Below, in pieces: positions 1 through 5,554 of a stretch of 5,554 bases of DNA; positions within the stretch are counted from its first letter, which is position 1; each line of letters begins with the position of its first letter. Source of the DNA: Actinomycetota bacterium (lineage in GTDB: Bacteria > Actinomycetota > Actinomycetes > S36-B12); NCBI GenBank assembly GCA_009726075.1, contig WLND01000132.1, positions 1 through 5,554 of the forward strand, written 5' to 3'. A program made the translations under genes and the position numbers. The notes below the pieces were generated by a model. The model was not told the origin of the DNA, made no database searches, and worked only from the letters and a program-made list of their open reading frames with translations.

Positions 1-1
1 C

Positions 2-2164
2 TCGGAGATCTACTACGACCGCGGAGCCGAGTTCGGGCTCGACGGCGGGCCGGTTGTCGACGAGGACCGATATCTCGAGGTCTGGAACCTCGTGTTCATG
101 CAGTTCGCCCGCGGTGCAGGTCCGGCGAAGGAGGACTACCCGATCCTCGGCGACCTCCCGGCCAAGAACATCGACACCGGCATGGGCCTCGAGCGCATGG
201 CGGCCCTGCTTCAGGGGGTCGACAATATCTACGAGATCGACACGACCCGGGGCATCCTCGATCGGGCAGCCGAGCTCTCCGGAGCGGTCTACGGCCGTAG
301 CGAGAAGGACGATGTCGCCCTGCGCATCGTGGCTGACCATGCGCGCACGTGCGTGTTCCTTATCGGCGACGGCGTGCTGCCGGGCAATGAGGGCCGCGGC
401 TATGTACTACGTCGCATTATGCGCCGCACGATTCGGATGATGCGCCTGCTCGGGGCCGGCGACCCGACGATGCGCGAGCTTGTCGATGCCACCGTCCTGG
501 CCATGGCCCCGCAGTACCCCGAACTGAACGACGAGGCTAGCCGCGTGCGCCAGATCGCAGAGGCCGAGGAGGCCACCTTCCTCCAGACTCTGCGCACCGG
601 CACGACCATTTTCGACACGGCCGTGCAGTCGGTGCGCAAGGCGGGTGGCACCACGCTCCCCAGTGAGCAGGCCTTCGCCCTGCACGATACGTACGGATTC
701 CCGTTCGACCTCACCCTCGAGATGGCGGCCGAGCAGGGCCTCAAGGTCGACGAGGAGGGCTTCCGGCGCCTCATGGGCCAGCAACGCGAGCGTGCGAAGG
801 CAGACTCGCGTGAACGCAAGGTCGGCGTCATCGCGACAACCGCCTACCGTGAGATCCTCGACGTCGGCGGGACGACTGAATTCGTCGGCTACCGCGAATC
901 AGTCTCGGAGGCCACGGTCATCGGCCTCGTGCGCGACGGCGACACAGTGCCGGTCGCGGTCGTGGGGGAGCACGTCGAGGTGATCTTGAACCGGTCTCCG
1001 TTCTACGCGGAATCCGGCGGCCAGCTCGGCGATCATGGGCGTCTTGTCACGGCGCAGGGTGGCGTCATCGACGTGTTTGACGTCCAGTCCCCGGTCCCTG
1101 GACTGTTCGTCCACCGGGGCGAGGTCACGGTCGGTGAGATTACCCAGGGGTCGAGCGTCGTCGCCGAGGTCGACGTGCAGCGGCGTCGGGCGATCTCGCG
1201 GGCCCACACCGCCACGCACCTCATCCACCGAGCCTTCCGTGAGCGCCTCGGCGATACGGCAACCCAGATGGGTTCCGAGAACGCACCGGGCCGGCTGCGA
1301 TTCGACTTCCCGAGCCCGGGTGCAGTCCCGCACAGCGTGCTCCAGGAGGTTGAAGCACGCGTCAACGAGGTGCTCCTCGAGGATCTTTCGGTCTCCGCCA
1401 ACCTCATGAGCCAGGCGGATGCCCGTGCGATGGGTGCGATGGCACTGTTCGGCGAGAAGTACGGCGACAAGGTCAGGGTCATCTCCGTCGGAGACTGGGC
1501 CCATGAGCTTTGCGGCGGCACCCACGCTCAGCGGTCGGGCCAACTCGGAGTCGTGACCTTCCTGTCCGAGGGTTCGATTGGAGCCGGCGTTCGCCGAGTC
1601 GAAGCACTGGTCGGCACTGATGCCTACCAGTTCCTAGCCCGTGAGCACGTGCTCGTCAATCGCCTGAGCGAGATGGTGAAGGCCCCTGCAGATCAACTGG
1701 TCGATCGCATTGAGCGGACGATTGCGTCGCTCAAGGATGCCGAGCGCGACCTGGCCAAGGTCAAGAGCGCCCAGCTCATCGCGAGCATGGACGGCATCAT
1801 CGGCGAGGGTAAAGACATCGGTCCGATCAGGGTGTGGGCGTTCGAGGCGCCTGCCGGCACCACCGGCGGAGACCTTCGTGAGATGGCGATGAAGGCGAAG
1901 GGCCGTAATCGTCCCGAGTTGCCAGTGGTGCTCATCGGAACGGCCGTATCGGAGGGCAAGGCATCGATCATCGCCACGGCGAACGAGACCGCAATCGCAC
2001 GGGGGCTCACCGCGAGCCTGCTCCTGAAGACGGCGTTGCCCCTCGTTGACGGCAAGGGCGGGGGCAAGGATGACCTTGCCCAGGGTGGCGGCACTCGCAT
2101 CGACGGGATCGCAGCAGCGCTAGCGGCAGTTGAGTCCATGATCGCCGAGCGGTTCGGGGCCTGA
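2..2164 (+). CDS. alaS: Alanyl-tRNA synthetase, 5'-truncated by window edge
   Basis: Class II synthetase that charges tRNA-Ala with alanine and hydrolyses mischarged Ser/Gly-tRNA-Ala in the cytoplasm. The frame is open from base 2, which reads SEIYYDRG, the usual sequence just after the GPCGP loop of the catalytic core. The 720 visible residues lack roughly the first 170 of a family length near 880-900. Visible in order, numbered from base 2: the EVWNLVFMQF strand; class II motif 3 GMGLER (60-65) with its ATP-binding Arg; the helical tRNA-recognition region; the ESGGQ loop (337-341) opening the editing part; the zinc/editing site with H402 and H406 (HTATH) and C504 and H508 (CGGTH); and a C-terminal C-Ala (DHHA1) domain with a glycine-rich GGGKDDLAQGGG stretch near 686-697. 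All editing ligands are present, so the enzyme should be competent. The stop TGA is 4 nt before ruvX. Identification is very secure. Confidence 0.98.
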   Translation, partial: SEIYYDRGAEFGLDGGPVVDEDRYLEVWNLVFMQFARGAGPAKEDYPILGDLPAKNIDTGMGLERMAALLQGVDNIYEIDTTRGILDRAAELSGAVYGRSEKDDVALRIVADHARTCVFLIGDGVLPGNEGRGYVLRRIMRRTIRMMRLLGAGDPTMRELVDATVLAMAPQYPELNDEASRVRQIAEAEEATFLQTLRTGTTIFDTAVQSVRKAGGTTLPSEQAFALHDTYGFPFDLTLEMAAEQGLKVDEEGFRRLMGQQRERAKADSRERKVGVIATTAYREILDVGGTTEFVGYRESVSEATVIGLVRDGDTVPVAVVGEHVEVILNRSPFYAESGGQLGDHGRLVTAQGGVIDVFDVQSPVPGLFVHRGEVTVGEITQGSSVVAEVDVQRRRAISRAHTATHLIHRAFRERLGDTATQMGSENAPGRLRFDFPSPGAVPHSVLQEVEARVNEVLLEDLSVSANLMSQADARAMGAMALFGEKYGDKVRVISVGDWAHELCGGTHAQRSGQLGVVTFLSEGSIGAGVRRVEALVGTDAYQFLAREHVLVNRLSEMVKAPADQLVDRIERTIASLKDAERDLAKVKSAQLIASMDGIIGEGKDIGPIRVWAFEAPAGTTGGDLREMAMKAKGRNRPELPVVLIGTAVSEGKASIIATANETAIARGLTASLLLKTALPLVDGKGGGKDDLAQGGGTRIDGIAAALAAVESMIAERFGA

Positions 2165-2168
2165 CCGA

Positions 2169-2597
2169 GTGCGCCGGGGCGTCCGCCTTGCCTGCGACGT
2201 CGGGAGTGTTCGGATCGGCATCGCGCGCAGCGACCCGAGCGGGCTGATGGCGGTTCCGCTTGAGGCAGTGAAGGCCGGCGAGGGGGCCTTCGCGCAGGTG
2301 CTCGGACTCGTTCACGAATACGAGGCGATCGAGATCGTGGTCGGGCTACCTCTGTCGATGGACGGAACCGAGGGCAAGGCCGCCGGTCTCGCCAGAGCGT
2401 GGGTTGATGCGTTGTGCACCAGCGTGACCGTGCCGGTGCGAATGGTCGACGAGCGTCTCACGACCGTGCAGGCACAACGAGGTCTTCACGCCGCGGGGCG
2501 TTCGACCCGCACATCGAGGGCGGTCATCGACAGCGCATCCGCGGTCGTCCTCCTCCAATCAGATCTTGATGCCGAGCGAGCCAGGGAGTCGAAGTGA
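2169..2597 (+). CDS. ruvX: RuvX/YqgF-family putative Holliday junction resolvase or pre-16S rRNA nuclease
   Basis: A 142-residue RNase H-fold protein of the YqgF/RuvX family, close to the usual 135-160. The family is linked to 5' maturation of 16S rRNA in E. coli and was also proposed as a Holliday junction resolvase, so the exact substrate here is not settled. Visible family motifs: DVGSVRIGIARSD with the first acidic residue D10; VGLPLSMDGTEG around 58-69; DERLTT with D94 and E95; and the C-terminal IDSASAVVLLQ with D121. The acidic triad D10/E95/D121 is intact. The GTG start at 2169 gives the typical MRRGVRLACDVG N-terminus. It lies 4 nt after the alaS stop without a strong Shine-Dalgarno, suggesting translational coupling to alaS. 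The 3' end overlaps the mltG start by 4 nt. Cys9 next to D10, where many relatives have a small hydrophobic residue, is a minor variation. Confidence 0.95.
   Translation: MRRGVRLACDVGSVRIGIARSDPSGLMAVPLEAVKAGEGAFAQVLGLVHEYEAIEIVVGLPLSMDGTEGKAAGLARAWVDALCTSVTVPVRMVDERLTTVQAQRGLHAAGRSTRTSRAVIDSASAVVLLQSDLDAERARESK
2583..2588 (+). promoter_or_regulatory. Ribosome binding site of mltG
   Basis: AGGGAG, containing the GGAG core, ends 5 nt before the GTG at 2594. It lies inside the ruvX 3' end. It decides for GTG 2594 over the in-frame ATG at 2615, which has no comparable purine-rich stretch at a suitable distance. Confidence 0.7.
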
Positions 2598-3691
2598 GCC
2601 AACTCGACAGCTTCATGTCCGCAGACTCGCTGCCGCCGTCGCGGCATCGTGGCAGCGGCCTGCGCAGGGTCGTGGTCGTCGTTGTCCTCGTCCTTGTCGC
2701 CGTCGGGGCGTTCGCTGCCTATCGGGCCGTGAGCTCCGCAATGGACGTCGACGACTACGCAGGAGCCGGCTCCGGGCAGGTTCAGGTCACGGTGACCCGC
2801 GGCGATTCGCTCACGGCCATTGCGCGCACCCTCGAGAAGGCCGACGTCGTGAAGAGCGCCGACGCGTTCATCGCAGCGGTATCCGGCAATGACCGCGCGT
2901 CGACGCTTGGCCCTGGCCGGTACACGCTGCAACTGCAGATGAGCGGCCAAGCCGCCCTCGACCTCATGCTCGACCCGGTGTCACGCGCGGCCAGCCGCCT
3001 CGTCCTCCCGGAGGGCCTCCGGATTGGGCAGACTGTGAAGGCCGCCGCCGATGCATCGAGCCTGCCCAAGAAGGATTTTGTCGCTGCACTCGAGGCGCCA
3101 CGAGACCTCGGCCTGCCAGAGTGGGCGGGCAACCGTCCCGAGGGCTTGCTGTTTCCCGCGACCTACGACTTGGCCGGCGACGAGGACGCCTCGGCACTCC
3201 TCCGGGCGATGGTGAGCCGGTTCAAGCAGGCGAGTGCCGACATCGCGCTCGAGGATCGGGCCGATGAGCTGGGAGTGTCGCCGTACGACGTACTCATCGT
3301 CGCGTCGCTCCTGCAGGCGGAAGGTGTCCCCAACGACTTCTCGAAGGTCGCACGAGTCATTTACAACCGGCTCGACGCCGGTATGCCGCTCCAACTCGAT
3401 TCGACCGTCGCCTACGCCCTCGACGTCACTGAGATTGCCCTGAGCGCAGACCAGCTCAAGACGAGTTCGCCCTACAACACCTACGAGAACAAGGGCCTGC
3501 CTCCGACGCCGATCAACTCTCCCGGTGAGGCAGCGATCGAAGCGGCACTGTCTCCGGCACGGGGCAAGTGGCTGTATTTCGTGTCGGTGAACCCCGACAC
3601 CAAGGAGACGAAGTTCACGAAGAGCTACGACAAGTTCTTGGAGTACAAGCGCGAGTTCCAGGACTACCTGGCCGCGCAGAAGAAGGGCTGA
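2594..3691 (+). CDS. mltG: Endolytic murein transglycosylase MltG (YceG-like)
   Basis: A 365-residue membrane-anchored lytic transglycosylase that cleaves nascent peptidoglycan strands on the outer face of the membrane and is thought to terminate glycan elongation. A short cytoplasmic tail (1-25, ending in Arg-Arg) is followed by one very valine-rich membrane segment (26-43), with the rest outside. Residues about 63-102 (VTVTRGDSLTAIARTL) form the LysM-like subdomain. The YceG catalytic domain follows, with PEGLLFPATYDL, then ASLLQAEG whose E243 aligns with the catalytic Glu (E218) of E. coli MltG, YNRLDAGMPLQLDSTVAYAL, and the conserved block SPYNTY...GLPPTPINSPG near 295-315, ending with YFV...TKFTKSYDKF. 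Length is ordinary; the cytoplasmic tail is short compared with many actinobacterial homologues. GTGA overlap with ruvX implies translational coupling. aroE starts 6 nt after the stop. Confidence 0.96.
   Translation: MSQLDSFMSADSLPPSRHRGSGLRRVVVVVVLVLVAVGAFAAYRAVSSAMDVDDYAGAGSGQVQVTVTRGDSLTAIARTLEKADVVKSADAFIAAVSGNDRASTLGPGRYTLQLQMSGQAALDLMLDPVSRAASRLVLPEGLRIGQTVKAAADASSLPKKDFVAALEAPRDLGLPEWAGNRPEGLLFPATYDLAGDEDASALLRAMVSRFKQASADIALEDRADELGVSPYDVLIVASLLQAEGVPNDFSKVARVIYNRLDAGMPLQLDSTVAYALDVTEIALSADQLKTSSPYNTYENKGLPPTPINSPGEAAIEAALSPARGKWLYFVSVNPDTKETKFTKSYDKFLEYKREFQDYLAAQKKG
3681..3687 (+). promoter_or_regulatory. Probable ribosome binding site of aroE
   Basis: AGAAGGG at the very end of mltG lies 10 nt before the GTG at 3698. 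The spacing is slightly long, so it is probably helped by termination of mltG translation at 3689-3691. Confidence 0.4.
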
Positions 3692-3697
3692 CGCGGG

Positions 3698-4492
3698 GTG
3701 AGGCATGCCGGCGTCCTCGGATCCCCGATCGCCCACAGCCTGTCGCCAGCGCTCCACCGCGCGGCGTATGCGGCACTCAAGCTCGACTGGAGCTACGAGT
3801 CCTACGAGGTAGACGAATGGGAACTGCCCGCGTTCATCGCGGAACTCGATGGCTCATGGGCCGGGCTCTCGCTCACGATGCCGCTGAAGTCTGCCGTCAT
3901 TGCGTTGCTCGATTCGGTCGATGAGACCGCGGCGATCATCACGTCGGTGAACACCGTTCTACCAAGCGATGGAGGGTGGCGTGGTGTCAACACCGACATC
4001 TTCGGGATCGTGCGCAGCCTCGCGTTCGCGGGCCTGACCCGGCCCAGAACCGCGACGGTCCTCGGTGCCGGGGCCACTGCCCGCAGTGCCGTAGCCGCAC
4101 TTGCCGAACTCTCGGTCCGCGACGTGACCGTCGTCGCCCGACGACCGGAGGCGGCGGCAGACCTCGTTCGGCTGGCCGGGCAACTTGGGCTGACCGCGCG
4201 GCCAGCACCGTTCGAAGGCTCGCCAGGTGTCCTTCAGGCCGATGTCGTCATCAGCACGCTCCCCGGCGATGCGGCCGGCCCGTGGGCCGCCTGTGCGGCC
4301 GAGGCAACCGGGGTGCTGCTCGATGCCGCCTACCACCCGTGGCCCACGCCGTTGGCGGCAGCGTGGCCGAGCGCCCGCGTCGCGAGCGGCCGCGACATGC
4401 TGCTCTGGCAGGCGGTTCGGCAGGTTGAATTGATGACGGGCCTGCCGGCGCCGGTCGAGGCAATGGCCGCGGCGCTTCCGGCGCTCGACTGA
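3698..4492 (+). CDS. aroE: Shikimate dehydrogenase (NADP+)
   Basis: A 264-residue enzyme that reduces 3-dehydroshikimate to shikimate, the fourth step of the shikimate pathway. The N-terminal substrate domain has VLGSPIAHSLSP with S14 and S16, which bind the substrate carboxylate. The catalytic loop is GLSLTMPLK with K64; N85 (SVNTV) and D100 (NTDIFG) complete the usual Lys/Asp and substrate set. The Rossmann nucleotide domain shows VLGAGATARS (121-130), and the ARRP segment after the second strand fits an NADP(H) preference. The C-terminal GRDMLLWQ (231-238) gives the conserved Gln that contacts shikimate. Length is typical (about 260-285). The GTG start gives the standard MRHAGVLGSPIAHS N-terminus. 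It is the last gene of the tight alaS-ruvX-mltG-aroE string, followed by a 62-nt gap. The motifs favour AroE over the quinate/shikimate paralogue YdiB, aided by aroC downstream. Confidence 0.96.
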   Translation: MRHAGVLGSPIAHSLSPALHRAAYAALKLDWSYESYEVDEWELPAFIAELDGSWAGLSLTMPLKSAVIALLDSVDETAAIITSVNTVLPSDGGWRGVNTDIFGIVRSLAFAGLTRPRTATVLGAGATARSAVAALAELSVRDVTVVARRPEAAADLVRLAGQLGLTARPAPFEGSPGVLQADVVISTLPGDAAGPWAACAAEATGVLLDAAYHPWPTPLAAAWPSARVASGRDMLLWQAVRQVELMTGLPAPVEAMAAALPALD

Positions 4493-4494
4493 GG

Positions 4495-4503
4495 TTATCC
4501 ACA
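4495..4503 (+). promoter_or_regulatory. Consensus DnaA-box word
   Basis: TTATCCACA, a perfect match to the classical 9-mer DnaA box, starts 2 nt after the aroE stop. It is a single copy, with no AT-rich unwinding region or second box nearby, so it is not an origin. It could be a DnaA regulatory or titration site or a chance match; the sequence alone cannot decide. Confidence 0.35.
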
Positions 4504-4516
4504 GCTGTCGCCAGAT

Positions 4517-4526
4517 TGGTCGACCA
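4517..4526. repeat. Perfect 10-bp palindrome in the aroE-peptidase gap
   Basis: TGGTCGACCA is its own reverse complement, centred between 4521 and 4522. It overlaps the candidate -35 hexamer, so it could be an operator half-element. No regulator is identified. Confidence 0.4.
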
Positions 4527-4555
4527 CGGCGATAGACCGACGTACGGTCGATCCG
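4520..4555 (+). promoter_or_regulatory. Candidate leaderless promoter for the prepilin peptidase gene
   Basis: TCGACC (4520-4525, four of six matches to TTGACA), a 17-nt spacer and TACGGT (4543-4548, fitting the actinobacterial TAnnnT form) place a transcription start about 7 nt downstream, on the GTG at 4555. There is no convincing Shine-Dalgarno before this GTG, which fits a leaderless mRNA, common in Actinomycetota. The -10 is weak (only the invariant TA...T positions match), so this is an inference. Confidence 0.35.
4531..4553. repeat. Interrupted inverted repeat, candidate operator
   Basis: GATaGACCG - 5-nt centre - CGGTCgATC: eight of nine arm positions pair. The centre is at 4542, about 20.5 bp (two helical turns) from the palindrome at 4517-4526, and the element covers the candidate -10. 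The arrangement resembles a two-site operator for a dimeric repressor, though GGTCGA/GATCG words are frequent in this GC-rich DNA. Confidence 0.4.
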
Positions 4556-5019
4556 TGATCCTCGAAACCCTTGCCTGGGTGGCCCTCGTCCTCATCGGCG
4601 GCGTACTGGCCCGCATCGATATCCGCGAGCATCGGCTCCCCAATCGTGGGATCGCGCTCCTCGGCGCCGTGTGCCTCATCCTCCTCGGGGGCGCCGCACT
4701 GGCCGAGCATGAGCCGGCCAGGGTCCTGCGGGCCGTCGCGTGCGGGATCCTCCTGTTCGTCGTCCTGCTCGTCATGGCCGTCGCAGCCCCGGGCGGTCTG
4801 GGCATGGGCGATGTGAAGTTTGGTCTCGTGACGGGAATCTTCCTGGGGTGGCTTGGCTGGACATGGCTTTGGTGGGGCACCCTGCTCGCCTTCATGCTCG
4901 GGGGAGCATGGGCGATGGCGCTCCTGGCGGGCCGTCGTGCTGAGCCTGGGTCGCGGATCCCATTCGGGCCATTCATGCTTGCCGGTGTCCTGCTCTCAGC
5001 CGGGCTGTCGATCGTCTGA
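4555..5019 (+). CDS. A24-family prepilin peptidase, short single-domain form
   Basis: A 154-residue integral membrane aspartic protease related to type IV prepilin peptidases (PilD/TadV group), which cleave the leader of class III signal peptides on pilins or pseudopilins. Both catalytic aspartates are visible: D22 in RIDIREHRLPN and D86 in the GxGD motif GMGDVKFG. Several hydrophobic segments surround them (about 3-20, 32-48, 55-77, 88-103, 107-126, 140-153), and the family's C-terminal IPFGPFMLAG is present. The N-terminal methyltransferase domain and its zinc cysteines found in PilD are absent, as in small TadV/FlaK-like forms. The GTG at 4555 is preferred; a longer reading from TTG 4516 would add 13 polar residues across the palindromic promoter-like DNA. 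No pilin or secretion gene is in the window, so the substrate is unknown. The gene sits between aroE and aroC, with its stop touching the aroC ribosome binding site. Confidence 0.9.
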   Translation: MILETLAWVALVLIGGVLARIDIREHRLPNRGIALLGAVCLILLGGAALAEHEPARVLRAVACGILLFVVLLVMAVAAPGGLGMGDVKFGLVTGIFLGWLGWTWLWWGTLLAFMLGGAWAMALLAGRRAEPGSRIPFGPFMLAGVLLSAGLSIV

Positions 5020-5024
5020 AAGGA
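5019..5024 (+). promoter_or_regulatory. Ribosome binding site of aroC
   Basis: AAAGGA overlaps the last base of the peptidase stop codon and ends 7 nt before ATG 5032. This good spacing supports that start and suggests co-translation with the upstream gene. The ATG at 5024 is in another frame, and GTG 5035 is a less likely in-frame alternative. Confidence 0.65.
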
Positions 5025-5031
5025 TGCGCTC

Positions 5032-5554
5032 ATGGTGCGTTGGCTAACCGCAGGTGAATCGCACGGTCCGGCTCTCGTCGCAATCGCTGAAGGGCTCCCC
5101 GCGCACATCGAGGTGACGACCGACGACATCGGTCGCGACCTCGCCAGGCGAAGGCTCGGGTCGGGCCGAGGGGCCAGAATGAAGTTCGAGCGTGACGAGG
5201 TGCGAATCCTCGGCGGCATCCGCCATGGGCAGACCCTCGGGGGCCCGGTCGCAATCGAGGTGGGCAATTCCGAGTGGGCGAAATGGGCCGTGGTCATGTC
5301 GGCCGATCCCGTCGACGAGGACGAGCTCGCTGCCCTGGCAAGAAACGCCCCCTTGACTCGACCGAGGCCCGGCCACGCTGACCTCGCCGGCATGCAGAAG
5401 TACGGCTGGAGCGATGCGAGGCCGATTCTTGAGCGGGCGAGCGCACGCGAGACCGCAGCACGGGTCGCCCTGGGAGCAGTTGCGCGGGCGTTTCTGCGGC
5501 AGGTCGCGGGCATCGAGGTCCTCAGCCACGTCGTCCGGATCGGGTCCGCTGCCC
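5032..5554 (+). CDS. aroC: Chorismate synthase, 3'-truncated by window edge
   Basis: FMN-dependent enzyme that converts EPSP to chorismate, the last step of the shikimate pathway and branch point to aromatic amino acids and folate; it needs reduced FMN although no net redox change occurs. The first 174 residues are visible, a bit under half of the usual 390-400. Motifs: WLTAGESHGPAL with H11, one of the two conserved catalytic histidines; RRRLGSGRGARMKFERD (39-55), a phosphate/flavin-binding basic stretch; GGIRHGQTLGGPVAIEVGN; APLTRPRPGHADLAG with the second catalytic His, H115; and RASARETAARVALG (135-148), a family signature. The frame stays open to the last base. The sequence is of the actinobacterial type. 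Start at ATG 5032 is supported by AAAGGA upstream. In related genomes aroK and aroB usually follow, which cannot be checked here. Confidence 0.97.
   Translation, partial: MVRWLTAGESHGPALVAIAEGLPAHIEVTTDDIGRDLARRRLGSGRGARMKFERDEVRILGGIRHGQTLGGPVAIEVGNSEWAKWAVVMSADPVDEDELAALARNAPLTRPRPGHADLAGMQKYGWSDARPILERASARETAARVALGAVARAFLRQVAGIEVLSHVVRIGSAA

Noticed and set aside
1082..1105. Small stem-like inverted repeat (GTCCAG...CTGGAC, and the overlapping CAGTCC...GGACTG)
   Set aside because: It lies inside alaS in a normally conserved coding stretch. The two registers are short, with no U-tract or associated start, so they are probably chance.
899..1543. A 214-codon minus-strand open frame opposite the alaS editing domain
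   Set aside because: The opposite strand encodes conserved AlaRS motifs throughout, and the antisense product has no family features.
2981..3757. A 258-codon minus-strand open frame opposite mltG
   Set aside because: It is fully covered by the well-supported mltG. Composition is Arg/Val/Leu-rich without recognisable motifs, so it is a codon-bias artefact.
4495..4503. Replication origin near the DnaA box
   Set aside because: There is only one box, no AT-rich unwinding element, and none of the usual origin neighbours (dnaA, dnaN, rpmH).
4493..4554. Rho-independent terminator after aroE
   Set aside because: No GC-rich hairpin followed by a T-run is visible. The dyads present have short arms and no T-tract, so they fit protein-binding sites better.
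4251..5513. A 420-codon open frame on the minus strand across the aroE end, the peptidase and aroC
   Set aside because: It lies antisense to three clearly identified genes. Its translation is rich in Arg, Ser, Pro and Ala with no domain or hydrophobic pattern, the usual shadow of GC-rich coding DNA.

Overview
The window is a compact block of housekeeping genes, all on the + strand, from a high-GC Gram-positive bacterium (Actinomycetota). The call rests on strong G/C bias at third codon positions, four consecutive GTG starts, actinobacterial-type protein sequences (for example the TMPLK form of the AroE catalytic loop and the WLTAGESHGP start of AroC), and the gene order alaS-ruvX-mltG-aroE-prepilin peptidase-aroC. 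That order matches the well-known actinobacterial arrangement; Mycobacterium has alaS, ruvX, mltG, aroE and a peptidase-like gene in the same order. Placement below phylum is uncertain.

Layout: (1) 2-2164, the 3' four-fifths of alaS (alanyl-tRNA synthetase), its N-terminus cut off by the window edge. (2) 2169-2597, ruvX, a YqgF-family RNase H-fold protein, 4 nt after alaS. (3) 2594-3691, mltG, a membrane-anchored endolytic murein transglycosylase, overlapping ruvX by 4 nt. (4) 3698-4492, aroE, shikimate dehydrogenase, 6 nt after mltG. (5) 4493-4554, the only real intergenic gap, with a consensus DnaA-box word, two dyad-symmetric elements and a possible leaderless promoter. (6) 4555-5019, a short single-domain A24 prepilin peptidase. 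(7) 5032-5554, the 5' part of aroC, chorismate synthase, running off the right edge.

alaS to aroE look like one transcription unit with minimal gaps and overlapping or near-overlapping stops and starts. The peptidase and aroC probably form a second unit, or an internally promoted extension of the first, since the peptidase stop codon abuts the aroC ribosome binding site. AroE and AroC act in the shikimate route to chorismate. AlaS, RuvX and MltG serve translation, RNA/DNA processing and cell-wall growth, and their linkage looks like conserved synteny rather than one pathway. No mobile element, RNA gene, CRISPR array or undescribed system is visible. The most interesting stretch is the 62-nt gap before the peptidase gene.
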